Source: Mesobacterium_A hydrothermale
GTDB taxonomy: Bacteria > Pseudomonadota > Alphaproteobacteria > Rhodobacterales > Rhodobacteraceae
NCBI RefSeq assembly: GCF_035818635.1
Contig: NZ_JAYLLH010000018.1
Coordinates: 24,890 to 88,889, forward strand
Direction: 5' to 3'
DNA: 64,000 bases
Under the pieces are notes generated by a model that saw only the letters and a program-made list of their open reading frames with translations, did not search any database and had not been told where the DNA came from. The position numbers and the translations under genes were made by a program. Each line of letters begins with the position of its first letter. The first letter of the stretch is position 1. This document shows positions 8,778 through 16,750 of the stretch, one piece after another.

Positions 8778-8909
8778 CCTCTCTGCAAGTGCAAAATCAC
8801 TTGCAGTGTGCTAACCTGCCGGAAATAAACGCATGGATCGAATCGTAATGGTCCATGCATGTTGGGCAGGCATGGGGCGATCAGAGATGGTGGAAGTGGG
8901 GCTACCGGC

Positions 8910-10184
8910 ATGATCGGGTGGAAATCCCAGCGCAAGGACTCCTTCGAGGTCGTTGAGCCAAAGGGCTTTGACGATTTTGAACTGCGTCTTGGGGATCTGA
9001 TGCGCGGCGAACGGGCGACGATGGGCAAGTCGCTTCTGGACGTACAGCGCGAATTGCGGATCAAGGCCAGCTATATTGCGGCCATCGAAAACTGTGACCC
9101 GTCTGCCTTCGATACCCCGGGCTTCATCGCCGGTTACGTACGGTCCTATGCGCGCTATCTGAATATGGACCCGGATGAAACCTATGCCGCGTTCTGCGCC
9201 GAAAGCGGGTTTGCAACCGCGCATGGCATGTCCGAAAAGGCATCCAGCATCCGCAAGTCCGACGTGATCGCACCCTCGGTGAAATCCGCCGATCGCGATA
9301 TGTTCACCCAGCCCAACCTGCCGTTTGCCCCGGGTGCCGACAGCTTTCTGTCGCGGATTGAACCGGGCGCGCTTGGCTCGACACTGGTGTTGCTGCTGCT
9401 GATGGGCGGGATCGGCTATGGCGGCTGGTCCGTTCTGCAAGAGGTGCAGCGTGTCCAATTGTCGCCGGTGGAACAGACCCCGGTGGTGCTGTCCGACCTC
9501 GACCCGCTGCAAACTGCGGTCAAGCCTGTGGCCAATTCCGGCGATGCCGACATGGCCCGCGTCGACGCTGGCAACGGGGCCGGTGTGTTCACTCCTCCGG
9601 GGTCCGAGGCGATGGATCGCCTGTACCGCCCTCAGGCGCTGGACGTGCCGGTACTGATCGCGCGCGATGCGCCGATTTCCACGCTTGACCCGTCGACCGT
9701 CGGCGCCTTCGCCGAGGTGGCACGCCCGAACCTGCCGCAGATCGACACCGACAGCGCAGTTCAGATGGCGCTGACCGATCTGGGGGCGATTGCAGCCGAT
9801 CCCGATGCTGCTCCGGTGCCGCAGCCCAAGGTGTTCGCCGATGGCGCGCCGGGCGTGACCATCGTTGCCGTGCGCCCGTCCTGGGTGCGCGTGCGCTCGG
9901 CCGAAGGCACTTCGATCTACGAGGGCATCATGAACGCCGGGGACACCTGGTCGGTGCCGCAACTGGCCGAGGCGCCGACGATCCGCGTCGGCGAATCCGG
10001 GGCGATCTATTTTGCCATGAACGGCAACGCTTACGGCCCTGCCGGTCCCAGCGGCTCTGTCACGTCGAACCTGCCCTTGGCGGTGGATCACCTGATCGCC
10101 ACCTACCAGGTTGCCAATATCCAGGCGGATACCGATCTGGCCCGCGTGGTGGCCGAACTGGCCGACGCCCCGGTTCAGGACTGA
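8910..10184 (+). CDS. RodZ-like protein: helix-turn-helix, membrane segment, DUF4115 domain
   Basis: A 424-aa bitopic membrane protein. Residues about 20-100 form a Cro/RodZ-type helix-turn-helix (LRGERATMGKSLLDVQ region, then YIAAIENCDPSAF and FIAGYVRSYARYL). A membrane helix (LGSTLVLLLLMGGIGYGG) lies near residues 154-172. A long linker follows, and the last 100 residues read like the DUF4115/RodZ C-terminal domain (WVRVRSAEGTSIYEGIMNAG). RodZ proteins help organise MreB and cell shape, which fits, but the role here is inferred. The ATG at 8910 lacks a strong ribosome site. A longer form from 8859 is possible. Confidence 0.82.
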   Translation: MIGWKSQRKDSFEVVEPKGFDDFELRLGDLMRGERATMGKSLLDVQRELRIKASYIAAIENCDPSAFDTPGFIAGYVRSYARYLNMDPDETYAAFCAESGFATAHGMSEKASSIRKSDVIAPSVKSADRDMFTQPNLPFAPGADSFLSRIEPGALGSTLVLLLLMGGIGYGGWSVLQEVQRVQLSPVEQTPVVLSDLDPLQTAVKPVANSGDADMARVDAGNGAGVFTPPGSEAMDRLYRPQALDVPVLIARDAPISTLDPSTVGAFAEVARPNLPQIDTDSAVQMALTDLGAIAADPDAAPVPQPKVFADGAPGVTIVAVRPSWVRVRSAEGTSIYEGIMNAGDTWSVPQLAEAPTIRVGESGAIYFAMNGNAYGPAGPSGSVTSNLPLAVDHLIATYQVANIQADTDLARVVAELADAPVQD

Positions 10185-10210
10185 TCCTTTCACAACCCTG
10201 TCAGTACCAC

Positions 10211-10236
10211 GCCCCGGGCCCGCCCCGGGGCCTTTT
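10211..10236 (+). terminator. Rho-independent terminator after the RodZ-like gene
   Basis: Arms 10211-10218 and 10224-10231 (GCCCCGGG / CCCGGGGC) enclose a 5-base loop and are followed by CTTTT. It separates the RodZ-like gene from ispG. Confidence 0.75.
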
Positions 10237-10296
10237 CGTTTGCGCCGTTCCGCGCTACACCACGCCGCAACAGGTCTGCCCGACAGGAGCCGTCAG

Positions 10297-11424
10297 ATGA
10301 GCCTCAACCCCGTCCGTCCCTGGCGCAACATCTATCGCCGCGAAAGCCGCCAGATCATGGTCGGCACCGTGCCGGTTGGCGGAGATGCGCCGATCACCGT
10401 GCAGACCATGACCAACACGGTCACAACCGACATCAAGGGCACGATCGCGCAGGTCCAGGCCGCCGCCGATGCCGGGGCCGATATCGTGCGCGTCTCCGTC
10501 CCCGACGAAGACAGCGCCAGGGCGCTCAAGGACATCGTCCGCGAAAGCCCGGTGCCGATCGTTGCCGACATCCATTTCCACTATCGCCGCGGGATCGAGG
10601 CCGCCGAGGCCGGCGCCGCCTGCCTGCGCATCAACCCGGGCAACATCGGCAGCCAGGACCGCGTGCGCGAGGTGATCCGGGCCGCGCGCGATCACAACTG
10701 TTCGATCCGCATTGGCGTGAACGCGGGCAGCCTGGAAAAGCACCTGCTGGACAAATACGGCGAACCGACGCCCGACGCCATGGTCGAATCCGGCCTCGAC
10801 CACATCAAGATCCTGCAAGACAACGATTTTCACGAATTCAAGATCAGCTGCAAAGCCTCCGATGTGTTCATGGCCGCCGCCGCCTACCAGAAATTGGCAG
10901 AGCTGACCGACGCCCCCATCCACCTGGGCATCACCGAGGCCGGCGGGCTGATGAGTGGCACGATCAAATCTGCCATTGGTCTTGGCAACCTGTTGTGGAT
11001 GGGCATCGGCGACACGATCCGCGTCAGCCTGTCCGCCGACCCGGTGGAAGAGGTCAAGGTCGGCTACGAGATCCTGAAATCCCTGGGTCTGCGCCATCGC
11101 GGCGTCAACATCATCTCCTGCCCCAGTTGCGCGCGGCAGGGGTTCGACGTGATCAAGACCGTCGAGGCACTGGAAAAACGGCTGGAACATATCAAGACCC
11201 CGATGAGCCTCAGCATCATCGGCTGCGTCGTCAACGGCCCCGGAGAGGCGCTGATGACCGACGTGGGCTTCACCGGCGGCGGCGCGGGCAGCGGCATGGT
11301 CTACCTCGCGGGCAAGGCCAGCCACAAGCTGTCGAACGCGCAGATGGTCGATCACATCGTCGAACAGGTCGAAAAGAAAGCCGCCCAGATCGAGGCAGAG
11401 GCCGCGGCCGAGGCGACCGAATAA
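10297..11424 (+). CDS. ispG: 4-hydroxy-3-methylbut-2-enyl diphosphate synthase
   Basis: A 375-aa iron-sulfur enzyme of the MEP isoprenoid pathway that converts MEcPP to HMBPP. The TIM-barrel part carries VQTMTNT, DIVRVSVPD and LRINPGNIG. The 4Fe-4S ligands are in SCPSCARQGFD and the later GCVVNGPGEA, with the expected Glu after the last Cys. The ATG at 10297 follows CAGGAG. The frame upstream overlaps the terminator of the previous gene and is rejected. The length is normal for the bacterial two-domain form. Confidence 0.97.
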   Translation: MSLNPVRPWRNIYRRESRQIMVGTVPVGGDAPITVQTMTNTVTTDIKGTIAQVQAAADAGADIVRVSVPDEDSARALKDIVRESPVPIVADIHFHYRRGIEAAEAGAACLRINPGNIGSQDRVREVIRAARDHNCSIRIGVNAGSLEKHLLDKYGEPTPDAMVESGLDHIKILQDNDFHEFKISCKASDVFMAAAAYQKLAELTDAPIHLGITEAGGLMSGTIKSAIGLGNLLWMGIGDTIRVSLSADPVEEVKVGYEILKSLGLRHRGVNIISCPSCARQGFDVIKTVEALEKRLEHIKTPMSLSIIGCVVNGPGEALMTDVGFTGGGAGSGMVYLAGKASHKLSNAQMVDHIVEQVEKKAAQIEAEAAAEATE

Positions 11425-11430
11425 CTCCTG

Positions 11431-11490
11431 CCTTCTTCTGGCGGAAAATATCCCACGGGGAGCGCGAGGGGTGTGAAACCCCTCGCTCCC
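11431..11490 (-). repeat. Dispersed hairpin-tail element, copy A (divergent tail)
   Basis: Read on the minus strand from the CxxC gene stop, a long hairpin (11458-11490, 13-bp stem with a 2-base bulge, also usable as an ispG terminator) is followed by a tail reading GGGATATTTTCC and an AGAAGAAGG end. The tail is a weaker relative of the GGTATTT / GAGTATTT tails of the other copies. Confidence 0.55.
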
Positions 11491-11506
11491 GCGCGCGGCA
11501 TCCGCG

Positions 11507-12007
11507 CTACCGGTTCAGATACCGCTGCAACACGAACACCGGCACATCACCCCGTACCATCATGTCGGGCAGCACGTAGGACGGCAGCAGGTCCAGCCCC
11601 AGCCGGCCCATCAACGCGGCATCTTTGGGGGTTTCATCCACGCGGATCACGGCAACGCGCAGCGCGCCGGCCTCTGCCAGGGCCGACAGGTCGCGTTCCG
11701 CCGTGGCGCAGCTGGCGCAGTCGGACGCGGTGAACATCACCAGCGCCGGCCTGCCCGCCGGGCCGAACCCGTCGCGGGCGGGGTCGAACAGGATCGCCGC
11801 CTCGCGCCCGATCAACGCAAGGTCATCGGCAATCGCGTCTTGGTAGGGGGAAGGGCCGGACAGCGCCTTTGCGACGATGTCCGGCTCTTCGGTCAGCAGC
11901 GCGCGCAGTTCGGCCCCAAGCGCCGCCCGGTCTCGGGATGCGTCGAACAGCCCCTCGGCCGCCCCCGACCCGCCGACCAGCATCGCACCCAGCGCCAGTG
12001 TGCGCAC
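11507..12007 (-). CDS. Exported thioredoxin-fold-like protein with a CASC motif
   Basis: A predicted 166-aa protein with an N-terminal signal-like segment (MRTLALGAMLVGGSG) and one FTASDCASCATAERDLS motif (Cys97, Cys100). This resembles a thioredoxin-type CxxC active site followed by DVLPSYVLP-like cis-proline context (LDLLPSYVLPD). It probably handles thiol-disulfide exchange in the periplasm. The start is the GTG at 12007, four bases past the stop of the DsbA-like gene. A TTG at 12037 overlapping that gene is the alternative. It is third in the leftward M48, DsbA-like, CxxC group. Confidence 0.6.
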   Translation of the reverse strand: MRTLALGAMLVGGSGAAEGLFDASRDRAALGAELRALLTEEPDIVAKALSGPSPYQDAIADDLALIGREAAILFDPARDGFGPAGRPALVMFTASDCASCATAERDLSALAEAGALRVAVIRVDETPKDAALMGRLGLDLLPSYVLPDMMVRGDVPVFVLQRYLNR

Positions 12008-12011
12008 GGGC

Positions 12012-12761
12012 TCAGCCCTTGTCGCGCAGGTCCGCAACGATGCCGCGCATCGCGTCCAGCGGCACGTAGCCGCGCAGCATCTGGTCGCCCAGCACGAACG
12101 TGGGCGTGCCGTTGATCTGCAGCCGCCCGGCCAGTTGCCGGGTCTCTGTGATCACGCGGTCGACCTCGGGCGAGCCCATCTTGTCAAGGATCGCATCGGC
12201 ATCCAGCCCCAGCGAGGTCGCAAGCCGGCGCAGCGCGGGCTCGGACGGCTCACCCTGCAGGGTGATCAGCGCGTCGTGCACTGATTTATAGGCCACGTCC
12301 CCGGCCACCATCCGCGTCGCGATGGCGAATTGCGACGACACCACCGAGGCGTCGCCAAGGATCGGGAATTCCTTGACGATGAAGCGGATATTGCCGTCGC
12401 TTGCGACCAGTTCGGACACTTCGTCATGCGCCTTGCGGCAATAGCCGCAGCGGTAGTCGGTGAATTCGACCAGCGTGATATCGCCGTCGAGGTTGCCGCC
12501 GACCCAGGAAAATCCGTCGTCGAACAGCGCTTGGGCGTTGACCTGAACCAGCATCGCGTCGTTCTGCTGGGCCTGTTCCTGCTGGCGCGCTTCCAGAACG
12601 GCAACGGCCTCCATGATGACCTCGGGGTTGTCCAGCAGGTACGCGCGCACCTCGGCACGGAAGGCGGCGCGTTCTTCGGTCGACATGTCGGTGATGTCGA
12701 AGGCCAGCGCGGGCGTGGTCATCGCGGCGCAAAGCGCCAGGGCGGACAGGGCGGTTTTCAT
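12012..12761 (-). CDS. DsbA-family thiol:disulfide oxidoreductase
   Basis: A 249-aa protein with a cleavable signal peptide (about residues 1-20, ending PALA), a helical N-terminal region and a DsbA/ScsC-like thioredoxin domain. The active site is EFTDYRCGYCRKAH (Cys105, Cys108), and the cis-proline loop is NGTPTFVLGD near residue 222. CGYC is common in the ScsC/BdbD-like DsbA subgroup. It should act in the periplasm on disulfide formation or isomerisation. The ATG at 12761 follows AAGGAGAAATGA. It is 21 bases behind the M48 protease gene, so the two are probably co-transcribed. Confidence 0.88.
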   Translation of the reverse strand: MKTALSALALCAAMTTPALAFDITDMSTEERAAFRAEVRAYLLDNPEVIMEAVAVLEARQQEQAQQNDAMLVQVNAQALFDDGFSWVGGNLDGDITLVEFTDYRCGYCRKAHDEVSELVASDGNIRFIVKEFPILGDASVVSSQFAIATRMVAGDVAYKSVHDALITLQGEPSEPALRRLATSLGLDADAILDKMGSPEVDRVITETRQLAGRLQINGTPTFVLGDQMLRGYVPLDAMRGIVADLRDKG

Positions 12762-12782
12762 TCATTTCTCCTTGCAGAAATC

Positions 12783-14108
12783 TTAACGGCGTTTCGCCTG
12801 TTGCGCTGCATGTAACACATCCATCGCGCGGTTCCATGGGCCGGATCCGCGCGGCAGCAGCGCCTCGGCGCGCTTGGCGTGAATCGCGGCGTTTTTCAGA
12901 TCGCCCTGAAGGGCATAGCGTTCCGCCGTCACCACCGAGGCCATGCCGTTGTTGCCGGTCTTGGCATAGGCGACCGCCAGGTCGCGCAGCAGGCGTGGGT
13001 CGCGGAAATCGCGGGCACGGGCGGCCTCCAGCACCTTGAGCGCCTGTCCCGGTTGTCCGGCGGCCAGCAGCGCACGGCCATAGCCGCTGAGGATCAGCGG
13101 GTGATTGCCGGCCAGCTTGGCGGCACTGGCATACACACTGGTCGCGGACTTGTACTGCCGGCTTTCCAGCAGGATCTGCCCCTTGAGGTCCAGATACAGC
13201 GCATCGTTGCGGCGCAGCGCCAGGGCCGCATCGATTTCCTTGGTCGCGCGATTCAGATCGCTCTGCCGATGATAGGCCACGGCGCGGCGCATGTGGGCGA
13301 TATCCTTGCTGACGCTGTCATCCGCGCGCCGCAGGGTCCAGCCCGGGGCGCGCAAGAACGCCGACAGCTTGCCCTTGGCCCGGTCGAACCAATAGTCTGC
13401 GGTGGGGTTCGGCGCGGTTTTCTTGCTGACGCTGGCCACCAATCCGGCCAGCGCCCGCCGCCGGTCGGAATTCATCGGGTGGGTGCGCATGTAGGGGTCT
13501 TGCCGCGCCTCTGACAGCACGTCCTGTCCCCGGAACAGTTCCTGCACGTCCATCGCGCCTTGCGGGTCGATGCCCGCCCGAACAAGATACCGGACAGAGC
13601 TGATATCGGCCGAGCTTTCCTCGGCCCGGGTGTGGGCAAAAAACAGCCGCATGGCAGAGCTTTGACTGCCGATGGCCAGCCCCGCCGCGGCCTTGCCCCC
13701 ACCCGAAGCCGCAGCCGCTGCGGCCAGCGCCATGCCAATCCCCGCCGCGGTGCGCGCGCTGCGGAAATTCGACAACCGGCGCGAAATATGGCCGTTGGTG
13801 ATATGCGCGGCCTCGTGCGCGATCACCGCTTGCAAGGCGGCAGCGCTGTCCAGTTTCAGGATCAGCCCGGAATGGATGAAAATCGCCTGGGTATCGACGA
13901 CGAAGGCATTCAACGTGCCGTCGTGCACCACAAGGATCTTGACCTGGCTCGGGCTCAGTCCGGCGGCATGCAGCACCGGCTTGGCCAGTTCTGTCAGGGC
14001 ATATTCTATGTCGGCATCGCGCAGCAGTGACGCGGCGCGCAACGGGGCCGCCGCCAGCAGTGCGGCGCACAGCATCACCATCGCTCCGATTACCTGCACC
14101 CGCCGCAT
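12783..14108 (-). CDS. Exported M48-family metalloprotease with TPR repeats (BepA-like)
   Basis: A 441-aa zinc protease with a signal peptide (residues 1-25, ending PLRA), an M48 catalytic domain carrying AVIAHEAAHITNGHI (His98, Glu99, His102), a likely third ligand in the EESSADISSVRYL region, and a C-terminal TPR-like half (about 260-430). The order matches BepA, which degrades or assists misfolded outer-membrane proteins, so periplasmic quality control is the likely role. The ATG at 14108 gives a clean signal peptide. An in-frame ATG at 14144 would add 12 residues. Confidence 0.87.
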   Translation of the reverse strand: MRRVQVIGAMVMLCAALLAAAPLRAASLLRDADIEYALTELAKPVLHAAGLSPSQVKILVVHDGTLNAFVVDTQAIFIHSGLILKLDSAAALQAVIAHEAAHITNGHISRRLSNFRSARTAAGIGMALAAAAAASGGGKAAAGLAIGSQSSAMRLFFAHTRAEESSADISSVRYLVRAGIDPQGAMDVQELFRGQDVLSEARQDPYMRTHPMNSDRRRALAGLVASVSKKTAPNPTADYWFDRAKGKLSAFLRAPGWTLRRADDSVSKDIAHMRRAVAYHRQSDLNRATKEIDAALALRRNDALYLDLKGQILLESRQYKSATSVYASAAKLAGNHPLILSGYGRALLAAGQPGQALKVLEAARARDFRDPRLLRDLAVAYAKTGNNGMASVVTAERYALQGDLKNAAIHAKRAEALLPRGSGPWNRAMDVLHAAQQAKRR

Positions 14109-14168
14109 TGACCTGCCCTGCCTTTCGCCCGTAACTCCTGCCATCGGCGGCAGTGTAGGGAGAACGGC

Positions 14169-15329
14169 ATGAGAAACTCAAGACGGGGGGCGGTTGATCC
14201 CTTCATTGTGATGGATGTCATGGAAGCCGCCCGCCAGGCCGAGGCCGGGGGCCGTCACATCATCCACATGGAGGTGGGCCAGCCCGGCACGCCCGCGCCC
14301 GCCGCCGCCCGCGACGCGCTGGCCCGCGCGATGCAGACCGATCCGCTGGGGTATACCGTGGCGCTGGGGCTTCCGGCACTTCGGGACCGGATCGCAAGGC
14401 TTTACGGCGATTGGTATAATGTCGATCTTGACCCGGCCCGGGTGGTGGTCACGCCGGGGTCGTCGGGGGGCTTCATCCTTGCCTTTTCGGCGCTGTTCGA
14501 TGCCGGTGACCGGGTGGCACTCGGCGCCCCGGGCTATCCGTCCTATCGCCAGATCCTGAAGGCCCTGGACCTTGTCCCGGTCGAGGTGCAGGCTAGGGCG
14601 GAAAACCGCCTGCAACCCACGCCCGAGGACCTGGCCGGGGTCGACTACGACGGGCTGATGGTTGCCTCTCCCGCCAACCCCACCGGCACGATGCTGGACC
14701 GCGATGCGCTTGGCGCGCTGGTCGATGCCGCGCAGGCGCGCGGGGCGGCGTTCCTGTCGGACGAGATCTATCACGGCATCGAATATGACCGCAAAACCGT
14801 GTCCGCGCTGGAAATCAGCGACGACGTCTGTGTCATCAACAGTTTTTCCAAATATTTCAGCATGACCGGCTGGCGCGCGGGCTGGCTGGTGGTGCCCGAA
14901 GGCCAGGTGCGCCAGGTCGAGCGGCTGGCGCAGAACCTGTTCATCTGCCCGCCCCACGCAAGCCAGATCGCCGCCCTTGCCGCGATGGACGCGACCGAAG
15001 AGCTGGAGGCCAACATGGCGGTCTATCGCAAGAACCGCGCGCTGATGCTGGAAGGGCTGCCCAAGGCCGGGTTCGACCGGATCGCGCCGCCGGACGGGGC
15101 GTTCTATGTGTATGCCGATGTCAGCCACCTGACCGACGACAGCCGCGCCTTTGCGCAGGATATCCTTGCCGAAGCGGGAGTTGCGGTGACACCGGGGCTG
15201 GATTTCGACCTTGACCGCGGGGCGGGGACCTTGCGGTTTTCCTATGCCCGTGCGACGGCGGATATCGAAGAAGGGCTGGAACGGCTGCGGGCCTTCATGC
15301 GGAAACGCGGGCATCTGGCGCAATCGTGA
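14169..15329 (+). CDS. Class I/II pyridoxal-phosphate aminotransferase
   Basis: A 386-aa fold-type I aminotransferase. The PLP lysine is Lys228 in NSFSKYFSMTGWRAGW. Other motifs are HMEVGQPGTPAP, VTPGSSGGF, SPANPTGTM and LSDEIYHGIEY, and a C-terminal LRFSYARA holds the carboxylate-binding Arg. The substrate cannot be told from sequence. Close relatives are annotated as aspartate or aromatic aminotransferases. The ATG at 14169 follows AGGGAGAACGGC. It is divergent from the M48 protease gene. Confidence 0.9.
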   Translation: MRNSRRGAVDPFIVMDVMEAARQAEAGGRHIIHMEVGQPGTPAPAAARDALARAMQTDPLGYTVALGLPALRDRIARLYGDWYNVDLDPARVVVTPGSSGGFILAFSALFDAGDRVALGAPGYPSYRQILKALDLVPVEVQARAENRLQPTPEDLAGVDYDGLMVASPANPTGTMLDRDALGALVDAAQARGAAFLSDEIYHGIEYDRKTVSALEISDDVCVINSFSKYFSMTGWRAGWLVVPEGQVRQVERLAQNLFICPPHASQIAALAAMDATEELEANMAVYRKNRALMLEGLPKAGFDRIAPPDGAFYVYADVSHLTDDSRAFAQDILAEAGVAVTPGLDFDLDRGAGTLRFSYARATADIEEGLERLRAFMRKRGHLAQS

Positions 15330-15415
15330 CCCGTCCTGCGCGCAGTGTCTTGTCGAATGTCCGCGACCGGAAGGCGCGACTGGTGTAGGCTGGGCAAAAG
15401 GCAACCAAGACCGTA

Positions 15416-16645
15416 ATGGCGATGAGCAGATTTGTTTTGATCCTGTCCGTTCTGGCCGGGCTGCTGGGAGGCCCGCTTTGGGCCCAGGGCTTCGGGGCGC
15501 TGGCCCGGCTTGATGCCGGGGCCAGCCACCTGCGCGACCGGACCTTTGGCGGAAGCGAACTTGTGCTGACGCTGAGCCAGGGCGTACCCTACCGCGTTTT
15601 CACCCTGACCGAACCGAACCGGCTTGTGCTGGATTTCCGCGAGGTCGACTGGCAGGGCACCGATCCGAAGGCGTTGCTGGACAGCAAGCGCGTGAGCGAG
15701 CTGCGGTTCGGCGGCTTCCGTCCCGGCTGGTCCCGGCTGGTGGCGGTGCTGAAAGAGCCGCTGGCCGTCACCACCGCCGGTCTTGCGACCGAGGGGCAGG
15801 GCGGCGCCGTGCTGACCGTGGCCTTGTCGCCGGTGACGCAGGCCGACTTTGACCAGACCGCCGGTGCGCCGCATGACCCGCGTTGGGACCTGCCGCCTGC
15901 CGCCGACGTTCAGTCGCCGCGAGACCGCAACGCCCCGAACCGTCCGCTGGTTGTGATGATCGACCCGGGCCATGGCGGCATCGACCCCGGTGCCATCAAC
16001 GGCGAGGCGACCGAGGCGCGGCTGATGCTGGCGATGGCACGCGAACTGCGCGAGACCCTGCGCCGCGAAGGCGGGTTCGAGGTGCATCTGACCCGCGATT
16101 CCGACACGTTCGTTTCGCTTGAGGCGCGGGTGGAACTGGCCCATGCGGTGCAGGCCGATGTGTTCATCTCTTTGCACGCCGATGCGCTGGCGGCGGGGCA
16201 GGCCAGTGGCGCGACGGTTTACACCCTGTCAGACGAAGCGTCCGACGCGGCATCCGCCGCGCTGGCCGAACGTCACGACCGCGATGACCTGCTGGCAGGT
16301 CTGGACCTGTCGGGGTCGGACGACCAGGTCGCGGGCGTGTTGCTGGACCTGGCCCGGCTGGACAACACCCCGCGCAGCGAGGCAATGGCGAAATACCTTG
16401 TCGCGGGGATCCGCAACGCGGTGGGCCGGGTTCACAAACGCCCGTTGTTGCAGGCTGATTTTTCCGTCCTGAAGGCCGCCGACATTCCGTCGGTGCTGGT
16501 CGAGGTCGGGTTCCTGTCCACCAATGACGACCTGCGCAACCTGCAAGACCCGATCTGGCGCGCCAGCATGGCGGCGGGGCTGCGCGACGGTCTCAAGGCG
16601 TGGGCGCTGGAGGACGCGGCGCTGGCGCGGCTCAGGCGGCAATAA
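15416..16645 (+). CDS. N-acetylmuramoyl-L-alanine amidase (AmiC type)
   Basis: A 409-aa exported cell-wall amidase that splits the lactyl-amide bond of peptidoglycan during daughter-cell separation. It has a signal peptide (about residues 1-24), an N-terminal AMIN targeting domain (about 30-130) and a zinc Amidase_3 domain. That domain shows MIDPGHGGIDPGA (His186), ISLHADAL (second zinc His) and LVEVGFLSN with the catalytic Glu. Two ATGs, at 15416 and 15422, are equally usable. PBP1A follows about 105 bases later on the same strand, so the pair acts on the same polymer. Confidence 0.93.
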   Translation: MAMSRFVLILSVLAGLLGGPLWAQGFGALARLDAGASHLRDRTFGGSELVLTLSQGVPYRVFTLTEPNRLVLDFREVDWQGTDPKALLDSKRVSELRFGGFRPGWSRLVAVLKEPLAVTTAGLATEGQGGAVLTVALSPVTQADFDQTAGAPHDPRWDLPPAADVQSPRDRNAPNRPLVVMIDPGHGGIDPGAINGEATEARLMLAMARELRETLRREGGFEVHLTRDSDTFVSLEARVELAHAVQADVFISLHADALAAGQASGATVYTLSDEASDAASAALAERHDRDDLLAGLDLSGSDDQVAGVLLDLARLDNTPRSEAMAKYLVAGIRNAVGRVHKRPLLQADFSVLKAADIPSVLVEVGFLSTNDDLRNLQDPIWRASMAAGLRDGLKAWALEDAALARLRRQ

Positions 16646-16750
16646 GTGCGGTCACATCTGCGGGAACCCGCCGGTTGCCGGGCGGTAATGCTTTTGACCG
16701 CAAGGCGGTTCCGGTATACTGAGCGCCAAACTGTTAAAGGGCGCTCAGCA

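Noticed and set aside
8811..10193. A 460-codon minus-strand frame opposite the RodZ-like gene
   Set aside because: The plus strand encodes a recognisable HTH-TM-DUF4115 protein. The opposite frame has no motif.
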